Assembly (NCBI GenBank): GCA_014885115.2
Contig: WKLE02002083.1
Coordinates: 1 to 31,810, forward strand
DNA length: 31,810 bases
Source of the DNA: Asterionellopsis glacialis
Lineage: Eukaryota > Bacillariophyta > Plagiogrammaphyceae > Rhaphoneidales > Asterionellopsidaceae
Direction: 5' to 3'
Both the position numbers and the translations under genes were made by a program. The notes beneath the pieces were generated by a model. It was not told where the DNA came from and did not search any database. It saw only the letters and a list, made by a program, of their open reading frames with translations. This document shows positions 19,608 through 29,441 of the stretch, piece by piece. How positions within the stretch are numbered: the first letter of the stretch is position 1; each line of letters begins with the position of its first letter.

Positions 19608-20504
19608 ATGTGGTCCATGTTCCAATCTAATAAAGATGGCAAGAAGAATCTCAAGGAAAATTTAATGGATCAGTCCTCGATGGAACGAGGGTTTCGTAAA
19701 GTACAATCAGAACTTGACTCACAGCCTACCGGTACTGATGATTCGTCGTCTGCCGCTTCAGAAGAGGAACTTGACGATCTTAGCCATTCCACCGGCGGTA
19801 CATGGTTTCAAACACAAGAGAAACTAAATCAAAAATCCCGTAAGATTTTGGAGGCAAAGGCATGGGCTGAGGAGGGTCCACTTGTAGTTCGGTATCTGGG
19901 TGCTACTATATCATTTTCTTTGGCAGTAACTATCATTGTTATGTGCTTCCTGGAATCGCCAAATACAACCGACATTGGTCTAATGGTTTGCACAGTGTGG
20001 CTTTGCGCCCTGTTATTTTTCTTGGACTATCGGGAAACATCAGGGAATCAAGATGATGGTCGTGCGAAGAAGGTTCGAAGAATTCTCCAGATACGGCTAA
20101 AGCCTTTGAAGTACATGTGGGGCCGTGGCACTCTATGCATGATGACTGGCTCGTTACAGATGATACATATGTGGAAGATCGCTTTAATTTCTGGAGGAGT
20201 AATGGTAGGCTATGGATTTATCTTATTTCTAGTAGGATGGTGGAAATTCTTTGAGTTTCGAAACCTACCCAAGACTTTGGATGGTTTGTTGTGGTCTGAA
20301 TACACACGATGCACCATGGATTCCAATGGTCGCATTAAAGCTTCCGAATTCTCAAATTTACTCGTTGAAATAGGATTTCATGTAGATGATTACTTGACAA
20401 TTCGCGAATTCAATATGATTGATAAGAACAAAGATCAAAAAATTTCCTTTTACGAATTTAAGGACTGGTTCTCGAGAAAATATAGAAATACGGAAGATGT
20501 ATGA
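19608..20504 (+). CDS. Four-helix membrane protein, COPI-associated-like, with C-terminal EF-hand pair
   Basis: 298 residues, one exon; start at ATG 19608 because the longer frame begins only at GTG. Residues 1-88 are hydrophilic and Ser/Glu-rich. Hydrophobic segments lie at about 92-114, 122-140, 171-189 and 190-212. WGRGTLCMMTGSL before the third helix resembles the RG-x-GSL signature of COPI-associated (Tvp15-like) Golgi membrane proteins. The tail has two EF-hands: the first loop TMDSNGRIKASE (236-247) lacks the Asp at position 1; the second, DKNKDQKISFYE (272-283), is canonical. A calcium-sensing membrane protein of the secretory pathway is likely, but the COPI link rests on a short motif. 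The gene ends just before a decayed-repeat tract. Confidence 0.65.
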   Translation: MWSMFQSNKDGKKNLKENLMDQSSMERGFRKVQSELDSQPTGTDDSSSAASEEELDDLSHSTGGTWFQTQEKLNQKSRKILEAKAWAEEGPLVVRYLGATISFSLAVTIIVMCFLESPNTTDIGLMVCTVWLCALLFFLDYRETSGNQDDGRAKKVRRILQIRLKPLKYMWGRGTLCMMTGSLQMIHMWKIALISGGVMVGYGFILFLVGWWKFFEFRNLPKTLDGLLWSEYTRCTMDSNGRIKASEFSNLLVEIGFHVDDYLTIREFNMIDKNKDQKISFYEFKDWFSRKYRNTEDV

Positions 20505-21161
20505 TTCTGTGCCTAGATAATGCGCAACGTTCCATGATGATCTTGACCCAGAAGTCGATGTAGATCTTTATCCATGCAATACTTCAATAGCGTTCATCTG
20601 TTTTATAGTCAAGTTATAATAATATATTACTGACAGTACCAAATAGTATTGTATATTTCGTTACTACTACACTAAATATCATGTAACTTATTGGTACATT
20701 CTTCAATGTCTTCTAAATTTATCCATACTGTTGCAGATTCGTACTAACTCAGGAGTTTGAGCAGATGGTAGGCAAGTATTTGTGGTACTGTAAAAATGTA
20801 AATGTCTGAGATATTTTTGTATTTCAATATCATGTACATTTCCTCCTCTAGCTTTGACTAACTTTATTATTTCTCTTGAAATGTAGCAGTCCAGTACTAT
20901 GATAGTTCACATAGACCCACTGAAACTGCTCAAATAACCAAGAAAATTACTTGGTTAGAATTACTTTTCTCACCTCCTCTAGTAAAGATAATGTACAAGC
21001 CACTTTCAGTGAATATGTGGTTCAAATGAATATAGGATGAGTGAAGATGTGACAGAAGCCATGGTGTGTGTTTACATTGAGAATTGCAATATGACAAGTG
21101 GATAGTACAGGAGGTAGAATATCCTGTGGAGAAGAGAAACAAAATGACATGAGCACAAAAA
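20505..21161. other. Spacer and left edge of a CpG-poor decayed tract
   Basis: 3' flank of the EF-hand gene. CpG dinucleotides are present to about 20740 and then nearly vanish. Protein-like plus-strand pieces (for example NEYRMSEDVTEAMVCVYIEN near 21030-21090) appear but are broken by stops. Confidence 0.35.
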
Positions 21162-21545
21162 GTACACTTCAAGGAGGGAAAAGGCACAATGTGGACAACA
21201 GAGATTAACAGGGAATACAAGTAGTACTCGAGCTGGGATGACACAGATGAAGTAGAAAGATACAATGAAGTGATTGAGCATGTTATAGCAACAAGGAAGG
21301 TAAAAAAGACAGGTAAGAAATTGGAAGAGACTTTAAGGACAAAGTGGGAGGCCATGGTGGATGTAAACAGATGAAAGAAACCAAAAACTAAGAAAGCACC
21401 TCAAAAGAGAGTAAGGGGGGGCATGGTTCAGATGCCTTGTGATTGGAGTGACAGTAAAAGACAAATCCATAGGGGCAAACAGCAGCAAGAGCAGCTCAAA
21501 AAGCTCTATATTGATACAGCAGATGATGATGATGATGATAGTTAA
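21162..21545 (+). pseudogene. Decayed ORF in CpG-poor tract, probably transposon-derived
   Basis: One plus-strand frame reads as protein from about 21162 to TAA 21543-21545 except for in-frame TAG (21222) and TGA (21372). Pieces include SSWDDTDEVERYNEVIEHVI, KKTGKKLEETLRTKWEAMV and RGGMVQMPCDWSDSKRQIH, then a Gln/Lys-rich run and an Asp run coded by a GAT microsatellite. Both stops are one C-to-T change from CAG and CGA. A frame on the opposite strand (20930-21355) is the antisense shadow. The family is not recognised; the setting suggests a transposon accessory protein. Confidence 0.45.
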
Positions 21546-22037
21546 CTTACTCAAATAGCAAATAGATATAAATTAGATTTGTAATTTAGATTGCTATTGA
21601 ATAAATTTTGCTGTACAAAAGATAGCAGAAATGTATTTTGAACAGGTGTCTACTAAATATGATGGCATTAAAATTAGTCTAGGTTGATTTCAAAGCAACA
21701 TTATATTTATTTGAATTATTTTATTTTAACCAGCAATAAAAATCAACCAAGTTTTTTTTTCATCTTTAGTGTATATAATTACTACTAATACTAAATAATG
21801 CATACACCAACATAAATTTTGCTAGTTTAAAAACGTGTTATATCCAAAAATCAGGTATTAATTTTTTTGTTAGAGGGGTTGTCAGACTGACTTGCTTACC
21901 TTATTTTTTCCTTCTTCAAACTTCACATGTTCTTTATCTACCCCAAACAAAAGGATAATGCTTTTATCCCTCATTGATTAAGAATCAATGATCTCTGCAA
22001 AATGTACAAATACAAAATAAAATTTTTTTGGCAGTTT
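21546..22037. other. AT-rich, CpG-poor spacer
   Basis: About 490 bases with long A and T runs and almost no CpG. No gene or clear repeat boundary seen. Confidence 0.35.
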
Positions 22038-22554
22038 TCCAGCTACCAACAAGCATGGAACTCTACTACAAAAATATTTCTATGAACCCTCAAGCCTAAC
22101 TTTCAAGATACACTTTTAATGTCTATTAGCGCACATTCTCCAAGAACAGCAATATAAATACAATCATAGACACCATCTGCAAAGATATTATGCTTTTAAC
22201 CATAAGTATCCAATTAATTCTATCAGCACATCATGCTGACTTGGCATATAATCCTACATGATATCTAAAATCTATTCAACTCATAAAAGAAATATATACT
22301 AATGCCACTTTAGACAATCCTTTATTATTTGCCTTCCAAGAGAAATAATCAAAACTATCAAAACATGATGCATTGTCCAACAGTCTTCTGGAGTATTTGC
22401 AATCAAACAATCACCAACAGTTGATATTGCTCAAAATCTTTGTATTTACGAGCCACCCCATAAAATTATCTCAGCAACAATGTGTAACAATGATTCTTCA
22501 TCCAACAATACAGAGGAAGCACGTAACACAACACTAGAAATTCTCCAACAATAA
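22038..22554 (+). pseudogene. Second decayed coding tract, family unknown
   Basis: Protein-like plus-strand pieces succeed each other across frames: KPNFQDTLLMSISAHSPRTA (near 22090-22155), then TIIDTICKDIMLLTISIQLI and KSIQLIKEIYTNATLDNPLL in one frame (22133-22345, with TGA 22259), then SSGVFAIKQSPTVDIAQNLC and YEPPHKIISATMCNNDSSS in another (22348-22554, with TGA 22366), ending at TAA 22552-22554. At least two frameshifts and two stops. CpG is almost absent. Not recognised; probably a degraded element or a transduplicated gene piece. Confidence 0.35.
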
Positions 22555-23088
22555 TGTCAAGAGAATAATAATGAAACAACGAAACAATAAACAACGTTTT
22601 CAACTCACTGGAGTTGCAAAAAGACATGAAGAAAATAAAGAATTCTGAAATATCTTTCGAAAATTCCCCAGGGTATGTCAGCTATACTTGGAAAAATCCG
22701 CTTTATAACCCCAACACTATATATTGTGTATCTTGTGCATTTCCTTGTCATATTGTCTTTCTCTCTGTCACCAGCTTCCCGTACGAATGGGACAAGGTGG
22801 CGCTCTAGCGGAATCTCGGCACGATTCAATACACGGTAATGTAGGACTACCACCAATATTCCCGGTTTAAAATTACCGTGAAAATTCATCCAAGACACAA
22901 CAAGAGCCCCACACGAACCTTGTCTCTAGCAACGACGGTTCATCTCTATTCCATATTATATTATCTAAAGGGGAAAGAGAGAGTGTGTGAATGAATAAAG
23001 TAGTAGGCCGTAATGATTCTTCGTAAGCAAGTGAAAAAGAAGAAATTGTAACCAGACAATAATATCATTATCATATAATAATATAATA
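22555..23088. other. Upstream region of the senescence-domain gene
   Basis: CpG-containing unique-looking sequence resumes here, clearly so from about 22780, which marks the right edge of the decayed tract. Should hold the promoter of the next gene. No coding frame with an ATG start is convincing. Confidence 0.35.
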
Positions 23089-24543
23089 ATGACAGATGGC
23101 CAAGTCGAATTGTATGGAATTGAGTTTGGCCTTCAAAAGGAAAAGCCAGTGTGGGAAGACGTCGAAAGTGCTGTATTTCCATTGGACCATCATGAGGATG
23201 GACGGTTCCTGATAAAATTCCGTTCCTTATTTGATCAACACAATGTACCATGTCATGTTTTGTTGGCCTTGGCCTCACTTATTGGTAAACATGGGAAAAT
23301 TCCAATTAATTTGTTATCATCCAGAAGAAACACACAGTCAGATATTCTGAGGACAGTCGCAACCTATCTCGTCGACAAGGAAAACAATGACAACAACAAG
23401 AACAATAGAAACAATAGCCGCCGTACTGCCACACTTACTAGTAAACTTGAATGTGTCCATCTACTCATGACTGGTGTATTACCTTTGCCTAATGATAGGA
23501 AGGAGGACACACAAACAGTGGAGAGCACACTTGACTATCTTTTGGGGAAGGATTTTGGTTGGAACAAACCAGTGCATAGTGAAATCGGAGTATTTCAACA
23601 ATTACGGAGTGCTTGTCTCCTTGTCGATCAAGAAAATAAAATATATGCTCAAATTACACGTGAAAGGAAACGGCAAACTGCCGAACAGGTCGTTCGAGGC
23701 AGTGAACAGGCATCCATGATAATATCCACAGCTGCTCATACAGTGGAGGCGGGATTGGAATTATCAGTCCCGGTAATTGCAGCAGGTATTGACCTTACGG
23801 GGAATCTTGTTAAGAAAATGACACTTGCAGATACATCACCACGATCCAGGGACGGTGTTGTGGCATCCGTCTATGTGGAAAAGGCAAAACAAACAACAGA
23901 TGTTATCCGACGGAGTGCACGCACAACGTTGCAGGGTGTTCGAAATGTTTCTGCCAAGGGAGTGTCTGCGATAGCACACAAATGTGAAGAAAAAAAGATC
24001 GGTGAACGGTTGGTACCAGATGATGATTATCGTGCTGTACTGTTGGCAGCTGGTAAGGTTGGAATTGCAAGTTTGGGTGCAACTGCAATCGTAGCAGAAG
24101 CAATGTTTGAATCGTCAACCAAGGTTGCTGAAAAAACAGCATCTGTTACAGCTAGTGTAGTACGCCATACACATGGTGAATCGGCAGGACAAATTGTACA
24201 AAATATGAGTGATGTTACATTTAATCTATTACGTACATCAGAAAGTTTTAATGCATTAGATGGGAAAAAGTTAACAAAAGCGGTTGCCAAAAAAACAGGA
24301 AAGGAACATGTAAAAGAAGAGTACAAGTCACTCGCACATAAAAAGCATTCTTCATCATCTTTAGAAGAATCCACTGTTACTGCTACCAACAATAATGCTC
24401 CAGAAGAAATGTTATGGTTGACCGAATCAAAAAACAATAACGCACCAGAAGAAATGTTGTGGTTGACAGAATCAAAAAAGAATGCGTGGTTTCTAGATCA
24501 AAAGCAAGGACCCATCATGTACGAAAACTCACGAGGAGTATAA
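23089..24543 (+). CDS. Senescence/spartin-associated domain protein
   Basis: 484 residues, one exon, ATG at 23089. The N-terminal part (1-200) is soluble, with an Asn-rich insertion (KENNDNNKNNRNNSRR). From about 200 the protein is rich in Ala/Val/Thr with amphipathic helices (EQASMIISTAAHTVEAGLEL). Residues about 315-385 (RAVLLAAGKVGIASLGATAI ... VVRHTHGESAGQIVQNMSD) match the plant senescence / spartin-associated domain, in which glycine-rich helices precede a VV-x-H-x-x-G step. Such proteins associate with lipid droplets or membranes and with stress in plants; the role in diatoms is not established. The C terminus carries two perfect copies of a 15-residue unit, NNNAPEEMLWLTESK. It sits between two tracts of decayed transposon-like DNA. 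Confidence 0.75.
   Translation: MTDGQVELYGIEFGLQKEKPVWEDVESAVFPLDHHEDGRFLIKFRSLFDQHNVPCHVLLALASLIGKHGKIPINLLSSRRNTQSDILRTVATYLVDKENNDNNKNNRNNSRRTATLTSKLECVHLLMTGVLPLPNDRKEDTQTVESTLDYLLGKDFGWNKPVHSEIGVFQQLRSACLLVDQENKIYAQITRERKRQTAEQVVRGSEQASMIISTAAHTVEAGLELSVPVIAAGIDLTGNLVKKMTLADTSPRSRDGVVASVYVEKAKQTTDVIRRSARTTLQGVRNVSAKGVSAIAHKCEEKKIGERLVPDDDYRAVLLAAGKVGIASLGATAIVAEAMFESSTKVAEKTASVTASVVRHTHGESAGQIVQNMSDVTFNLLRTSESFNALDGKKLTKAVAKKTGKEHVKEEYKSLAHKKHSSSSLEESTVTATNNNAPEEMLWLTESKNNNAPEEMLWLTESKKNAWFLDQKQGPIMYENSRGV
24388..24477 (+). repeat. Tandem duplication of a 15-codon unit
   Basis: Two 45-base units, 24388-24432 and 24433-24477, inside the senescence-domain gene. They encode identical peptides but differ at four synonymous third positions (AAT/AAC, GCT/GCA, TTA/TTG, ACC/ACA). 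Confidence 0.9.
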
Positions 24544-24615
24544 CATGGTCCTTTGTAAGCGGAAGCGCAAATGAATGAATTTACAGTTAGTGTCCTTGTA
24601 CATAATATACACATC

Positions 24616-24644
24616 CTAAAGAAGCTAGTTACCCACTTCTTTAG
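24616..24644. other. 9-bp stem-loop in the 3' flank
   Basis: CTAAAGAAG (24616-24624) and CTTCTTTAG (24636-24644) are perfect inverted repeats around an 11-base loop, 73 bases past the stop codon. Could be an mRNA 3' structure or chance. Confidence 0.35.
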
Positions 24645-24881
24645 CAATCGTAGAATGTGAAAAATGGGTAATTAGTGAACTTTCATTCTAACGTCTCAAT
24701 GAAATAATAATCAGATTACAAATAATATCTTAATACTATCACTCATAAACAAGAAAGTCGAGCGAACAGGTACTCTAGGAGGAGTCACATCAAAATAGGC
24801 CAGAGAAAGGAGTATTTATTTTCATGCATGATATCAAGTTCCTTTTTAAAAGTGTAATGTTGTGATTCACTCAATTGCATT

Positions 24882-25400
24882 GCTTTCAAAGGTTAACACT
24901 TCTCATTGTTATTCGTAACAAGATGAGGATGGAGAGGATAAAATTGGTGAAATACAGTAAGAAACATGAAGTTGTTGAGAATAATTGCTTGTCAATGGTT
25001 AGGGTTCCCAAGTTGTGCTACTATAATATATCTCTGCTTAAAGTTGTTTTGGTACCAAGCTGCAAGACCACCCAAAAGCCGTAAATCCAATCAAATATAC
25101 AAGTAGTTGTACCTCAGAGCAATGCCATGACCAACACTATCAAATGCAACCCTTTGACACCTTTCAAAAGTTAAGCACAAGAAAAAACATAAGCAGCCTC
25201 TGTAAACAAGATGTTGGTCCCAGTCCAAACATTTCTTGTTGACCTTGATGTGTTATAATTTGTTGTGGCTCAGGTTGAAGTACACTTCATTGATGCCCAT
25301 GTCATCTTCTTTATTTTCAAACCACTTGGGGTTCAAGAAGGACAAAGATGATGTAGAAAACTGCATGCTGATGTCAAAAAAATAATGAAAATTGGGTAGA
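24882..25400 (-). pseudogene. Possible decayed coding tract, minus strand
   Basis: On the minus strand one frame gives protein-like pieces with several stops: SLSFLNPKWFENKEDDMGIN, HIKVNKKCLDWDQHLVYRG, RVAFDSVGHGIALRYNYLYI and LGGLAAWYQNNFKQRYIIVA. TAA and TGA codons interrupt it. It is weaker than the other decayed genes and might be chance reading in AT-rich DNA. No family recognised. Confidence 0.25.
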
Positions 25401-25968
25401 TTGTTGTTTTATTCTTGTCATCACCATTGCCATTTGTCTTGTTGACTGATGTGTTCTTGCAAACCCTTTCTTCTTATTTTCTGCTACTACAGTACCCTAA
25501 AATATTCCCTCCTTTTTGCAAGGATAAAAAACAACAAGGACAGAGAAAATAGACAGAGATCATATGCAAACAATATGTCCTCTCGCACTCCTATATGTTT
25601 TTTTAAAGAATAATGGAATAATGCCTTGTTTGCCTGCTCTCAAAATAAGAATACCCACCCTTGTGATACCAGACAGTCTTAAAACCCTTATTTTGTATTG
25701 ATAATTTGGACCCTAAGCTTTAGTTTGCAAGTAGGACTAACTGAGAGCCAAAAATTAGCCAATTGGAGATCAAAAAATTGTGTGAAGTACTGGCAACAGG
25801 TGTTAGAACTGTCTTAGTTCTTTTTGCAATAATGTTTGCTTACGTACAGTACATAATTATTTTCCAATAGTTGGCTTACATGGTATACCTTGTACTTGTA
25901 CTGATAGGACCTACCTGTTACATAGTAGAAACTACCAATTGTAATTTAACATAGATATTATCAACAAT

Positions 25969-26020
25969 GTAAAATTCTTTCTCAGGTGGTGCCAAAAAAA
26001 GTAAAATTCTTTCTCAGGTG
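25969..26020. repeat. 20-bp direct repeat, 32-bp period
   Basis: GTAAAATTCTTTCTCAGGTG occurs at 25969-25988 and again at 26001-26020, separated by 12 bases. A local duplication. Confidence 0.75.
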
Positions 26021-27127
26021 ATCCTCTGAACAGTACACTTTGACAACACAAGAGATAGTCTTACTAACATGATTTGATAGAGATAAGAAGTACTTTGAAA
26101 ATCCTTCAAATGCCTAATTTATCTTTTAAGCTTTGGGTTGTGTCCCCGGAATAAGATATTTTACTCGTGTCCTTCTTTGTGCTTTTATCTATTTTTTTTT
26201 TTTTTGTTCATTTTTCTCTCTTAACCCCCCTGGAGGATCCATCTATGGTTTGTGCTTTGGACAAAACCACCCCCAAAGCTTTTCATAAATATCATTGATA
26301 GATAGTTTATTTTCTGAAATTGGTTGAACTATCCTCATTTTTGCAAAAATATCCTGAATTTTGATGATTTGAGACAATTACAGTTAGTTATTTGTTTTTC
26401 GCTCTCAGGTGCAATTTAGTTTAAGAAACTATGACTTTATCTATATATCTAAATTTTGATTCAAAACCATACTGGGAGATGTCAGCGTTGACATCATCTG
26501 AGTCTTGTAAAAAATATTTGAAGAATTTTGTGTGGGGACAGCAGAGTAAATAACAGTCTCAATAAGAAATTAGTGTGCGTGCCAGAAGGCAAATAGTTTT
26601 TGGGTACATTTGTACAAGATGGTAATTCCCTACAATATCTGTAGGTTTCTTATAAAGTGGATTTTAATCAAGAAAATGTTTTAGTTTGAGTCCCAATAGT
26701 TTTTTTGTTTTTCAAGAAGACCATTGAGTACTGAGTGAAAACGCATAGAAATTGCATAGAAGTTACTTTTACCTGGTATATAGGGCCACACAAAGTTGTG
26801 TGACACAACCTTAAGGCCAAATCTTTGTACAGTTGGAAAATGCTTATACTTTATACAAGTGTCTTTATGTAAATGATGTCACTATAAATCATGCATTTGT
26901 GTACAGCAACAGTATCTAGCCAGTGCTTAATAGTCAAATATACTGAGGTTAACTAGTAAACAGACCAGCTGTAGAATGCCATAACTTTTAAATTTTAGAT
27001 GAAGACCTCCAGAATGCCTGGAACTTTTAAAGTATTTATCTATGTATCAAATTACAGTACTAGGAAAGAATGCTACAAGTAATGTCACATTCTAGCCATA
27101 CTTAGTACAGTAGGTAAGACCCACTGG

Positions 27128-27170
27128 TAGGTCCTGCTTTTGGGTAGCTCCCGCCTTAGGTGGGACCTAC
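27128..27170. repeat. Inverted repeat GTAGGTCC / GGACCTAC
   Basis: 8-base perfect arms (27128-27135 and 27163-27170) around 27 bases that include GGGTAGCTCCC. Could fold as a branched hairpin. GGACCTAC boxes also occur at 16060 and 25908, so the arms belong to a recurring motif. Confidence 0.4.
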
Positions 27171-27872
27171 AGGAAAAAAGTAACAAATTTCATGTACCTC
27201 TTACTATGCAGCAGCTTCTATAGAAAATCAGTACAAATTTCATTTCATCAATCATGCTCTCTTTCAACTCTGATTGATTCTGTTGTTGGACTTGTTTCAC
27301 ACATAATGGCTACTAAAAGTTCTCAAAGAGAAAATCTTATGTACCTAATGCATACAAATTCCATACATGTATGCTTTGGTGGCTGTCCAGTCCCACAACT
27401 TTGTATATTTTTTGAGTTATGTGTGCAACAAGTCCGACACTATTTTTTATACATTGACAATAGTGATAAATTACCAAAAAAACACAACAATAAACCTTTC
27501 AGTTAGAACCACCATCATCAATTCAGTCAGATGGAATGATAAAAGCCTCTCAAATAGAAGATTGTTGGCTAATTTGGCCATTTTGTGCAATCTAAAAAAA
27601 GCAGCTCTGCTAGCAAAACAACAACCAACCATATTTTGGCTCCCAGGTCACCAATTTTTTGTTATTCTTCAACATGGTGGTTCCAACATAGGTAGGTTTG
27701 ATGCATCAGGTGGTTGTTGTATTTGTGTTGGTTGATTGAAGCATGTAAACAACATTTTTTTTGTCATTGTTGATTCATTGCAATAATATGCGTGCACAAA
27801 AGACAATAAAAAAATCAAATCTCATGACAATCAGACATACTGGTACAATCACATAGAATCTACATAGGGGAG

Positions 27873-29041
27873 ATGGACAGAAATATTACTTCTGTCCCAC
27901 CTAGAACTGGAACTACTCTTGTAGGCTTTACTAAGTAACTGTACACAGACAATGGTGCAACCAAAGATGAAGAGGATACTCCACAAGCAGCATCCACAGC
28001 AATGACAAATACTGTTACTGTACCAATGTTAGGGAATGATTGTTTGGAACCTGCACTGCCTGTACTGCTCACAATTTTCAATGGTACTATAGAGATGATT
28101 TGAAGCTAAAGATGCCTGTGAATGGAAATATACAGAGGAAGCAGTGGTTTGTACGATCACTGAATGGAATTAATCTTTCTACAAATTCAGATACCCAAGG
28201 TTGCATTTCACATCTTGATTACTTCCTACTAATGTTCCCACCTGATGAACTAACACTTATTTGCACTTTAACCAACAGAGAACTTCAAAAGCAGGATGTC
28301 AACAACAAGAGAAAAACAAAAGGGGAGATACTTAGATGGATTGGAAACAATGTTTTAACCACCAGGTATGAATTTATGTCCAGAGCATCCTTGTGGAGTA
28401 ACACATCCTGGTTTAAGTATGGTCCTGCACCATCATTTGGCAAGACAGGAATGACAAGACAGAGGTATGATACATTGACTAATTGCATTTGGTTTTCAGA
28501 CCAGCCAGAACAAAGACCAGCAACAATGACCAGTGAGGCTTACCAATGGAGATTAGTGGATGACTTTGTTTCAAATTTTAATAACCATCGCATGGAAATG
28601 TATACACTGTCACATTGGTTGTGTGTTGATGAATCTATAAGCAGATGGTATGGGATGGGTGGACATTGGATTAATATGGGGTTGCCACATTATGTTGGCA
28701 TTGATTGCAAACCAAAAAACGGATGTGAGATACAAAATATGGCTGACAGCATTATTGGAATCATGTAGCATTTGAAAGTGGTGAAGACCACAGAACACAA
28801 ACACTCATTACAAGTGCATGAAGATGATAGTGGATTGTTGCATGAAACACTTGTTTTGAAGCAGTTGACAAGGCCTTGTGCAAACAGTGACAGAGTGGTG
28901 TGTGCTGATTCATATTTTGCAAGTGTCAAAAGTTGTTTTGAATTGAAGAAGTTGGGTCTAAGATTTATTGGAGTTGTAAAGTCAGCAACCACAAAGTTTC
29001 CTATGAAGCATTTGCCTGAGATCAAGTTATTCAATTGTTGA
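27873..29041 (+). pseudogene. PiggyBac-family transposase remnant (DDE_Tnp_1_7)
   Basis: The tract opens with ATG 27873 in one frame (stop TAA at 27936), shifts frame near 28040-28070, and then gives WYYRDDLKLKMPVNGNIQRK, LDYFLLMFPPDEL, ASLWSNTSWFKYGPAP, CVDESISRWYGMGGHWINM and CADSYFASVKSC. These match the diatom/alga PiggyBac-like transposases. Two of the three catalytic Asp are visible (codons 28628 and 28907). An in-frame TAG at 28766 and TGA at 29039 interrupt it, and the part with the third Asp is missing, so it cannot be active. Both stops are one C-to-T change from CAG and CGA. Confidence 0.8.
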
Positions 29042-29386
29042 GATTATCAAGGACTGTGTCATACTTGTGTGAGAAGGCTCAACTGTGGAGAAGAATACTT
29101 TTTTTGTGTTGGATGTCCAGTATGTAGGTCTCCTTTGGTGCAAGAAGATGAAGATAGGATATGGAGGTATGCCAGGACGAATGTACGAAATACTGAACTA
29201 GTGAAAGATTTTGCTGAAGAAATTTTGAATCGCAGGAGATACAAAAGAGTGATGGACAATGAATGTAACACTAGAAAAGAAGAAAATACAAAGGAAAGGA
29301 ATAGAACCATTGAAGCAGAAATTGCCCAGCAGGTGGAGGACTCAATTTGTTTTGCATTGGCATTAGATTTGGAGAGACGGCCATAA
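29042..29386 (+). pseudogene. Accessory ORF fragment with RING-like cysteine half and coiled coil
   Basis: In the same frame as the PiggyBac remnant, just after its TGA. It reads LCHTCVRRLNCGEEYFFC and CPVCRSPL, which look like the second half of a RING finger (C-x2-C ... C-P-x-C-R), then an Arg/Glu-rich likely coiled coil to TAA 29387-29389. The first half of a RING is not seen upstream. It may be a fused tail, a captured host gene piece or an element-encoded factor. Confidence 0.4.
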
Positions 29387-29441
29387 CTTTCAAGAACAGA
29401 TGCAAGAGCAATTCAAATTTTAACTTCAAGACAAGCAAGCC

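Larger units (their letters stand above)
25401..27872. other. AT-rich, CpG-poor transposon-like region without intact genes
   Basis: About 2.5 kb with very few CpG and no intact coding sequence. It holds a 32-base-period direct repeat (25969-26020), an inverted repeat (27128-27170), a GGACCTACC box at about 25908, TACCTGGTATA at about 26769 and an ORF of 122 codons (27367-27735) that looks non-native. It may include the 5' part of the PiggyBac-type element that follows, but no terminal inverted repeat could be fixed. Confidence 0.35.

Noticed and set aside
20930..21355. 141-codon minus-strand frame
   Set aside because: Antisense to a better protein-like plus-strand frame; hydrophobic only because the other strand is purine-rich.
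21524..21541. GAT microsatellite as an independent repeat element
   Set aside because: It is the Asp-run codons of the decayed frame; similar trinucleotide runs occur in other genes here.
27367..27735. 122-codon plus-strand frame from ATG 27367
   Set aside because: No recognisable motif, overlaps another random frame, and lies in AT-rich decayed DNA.
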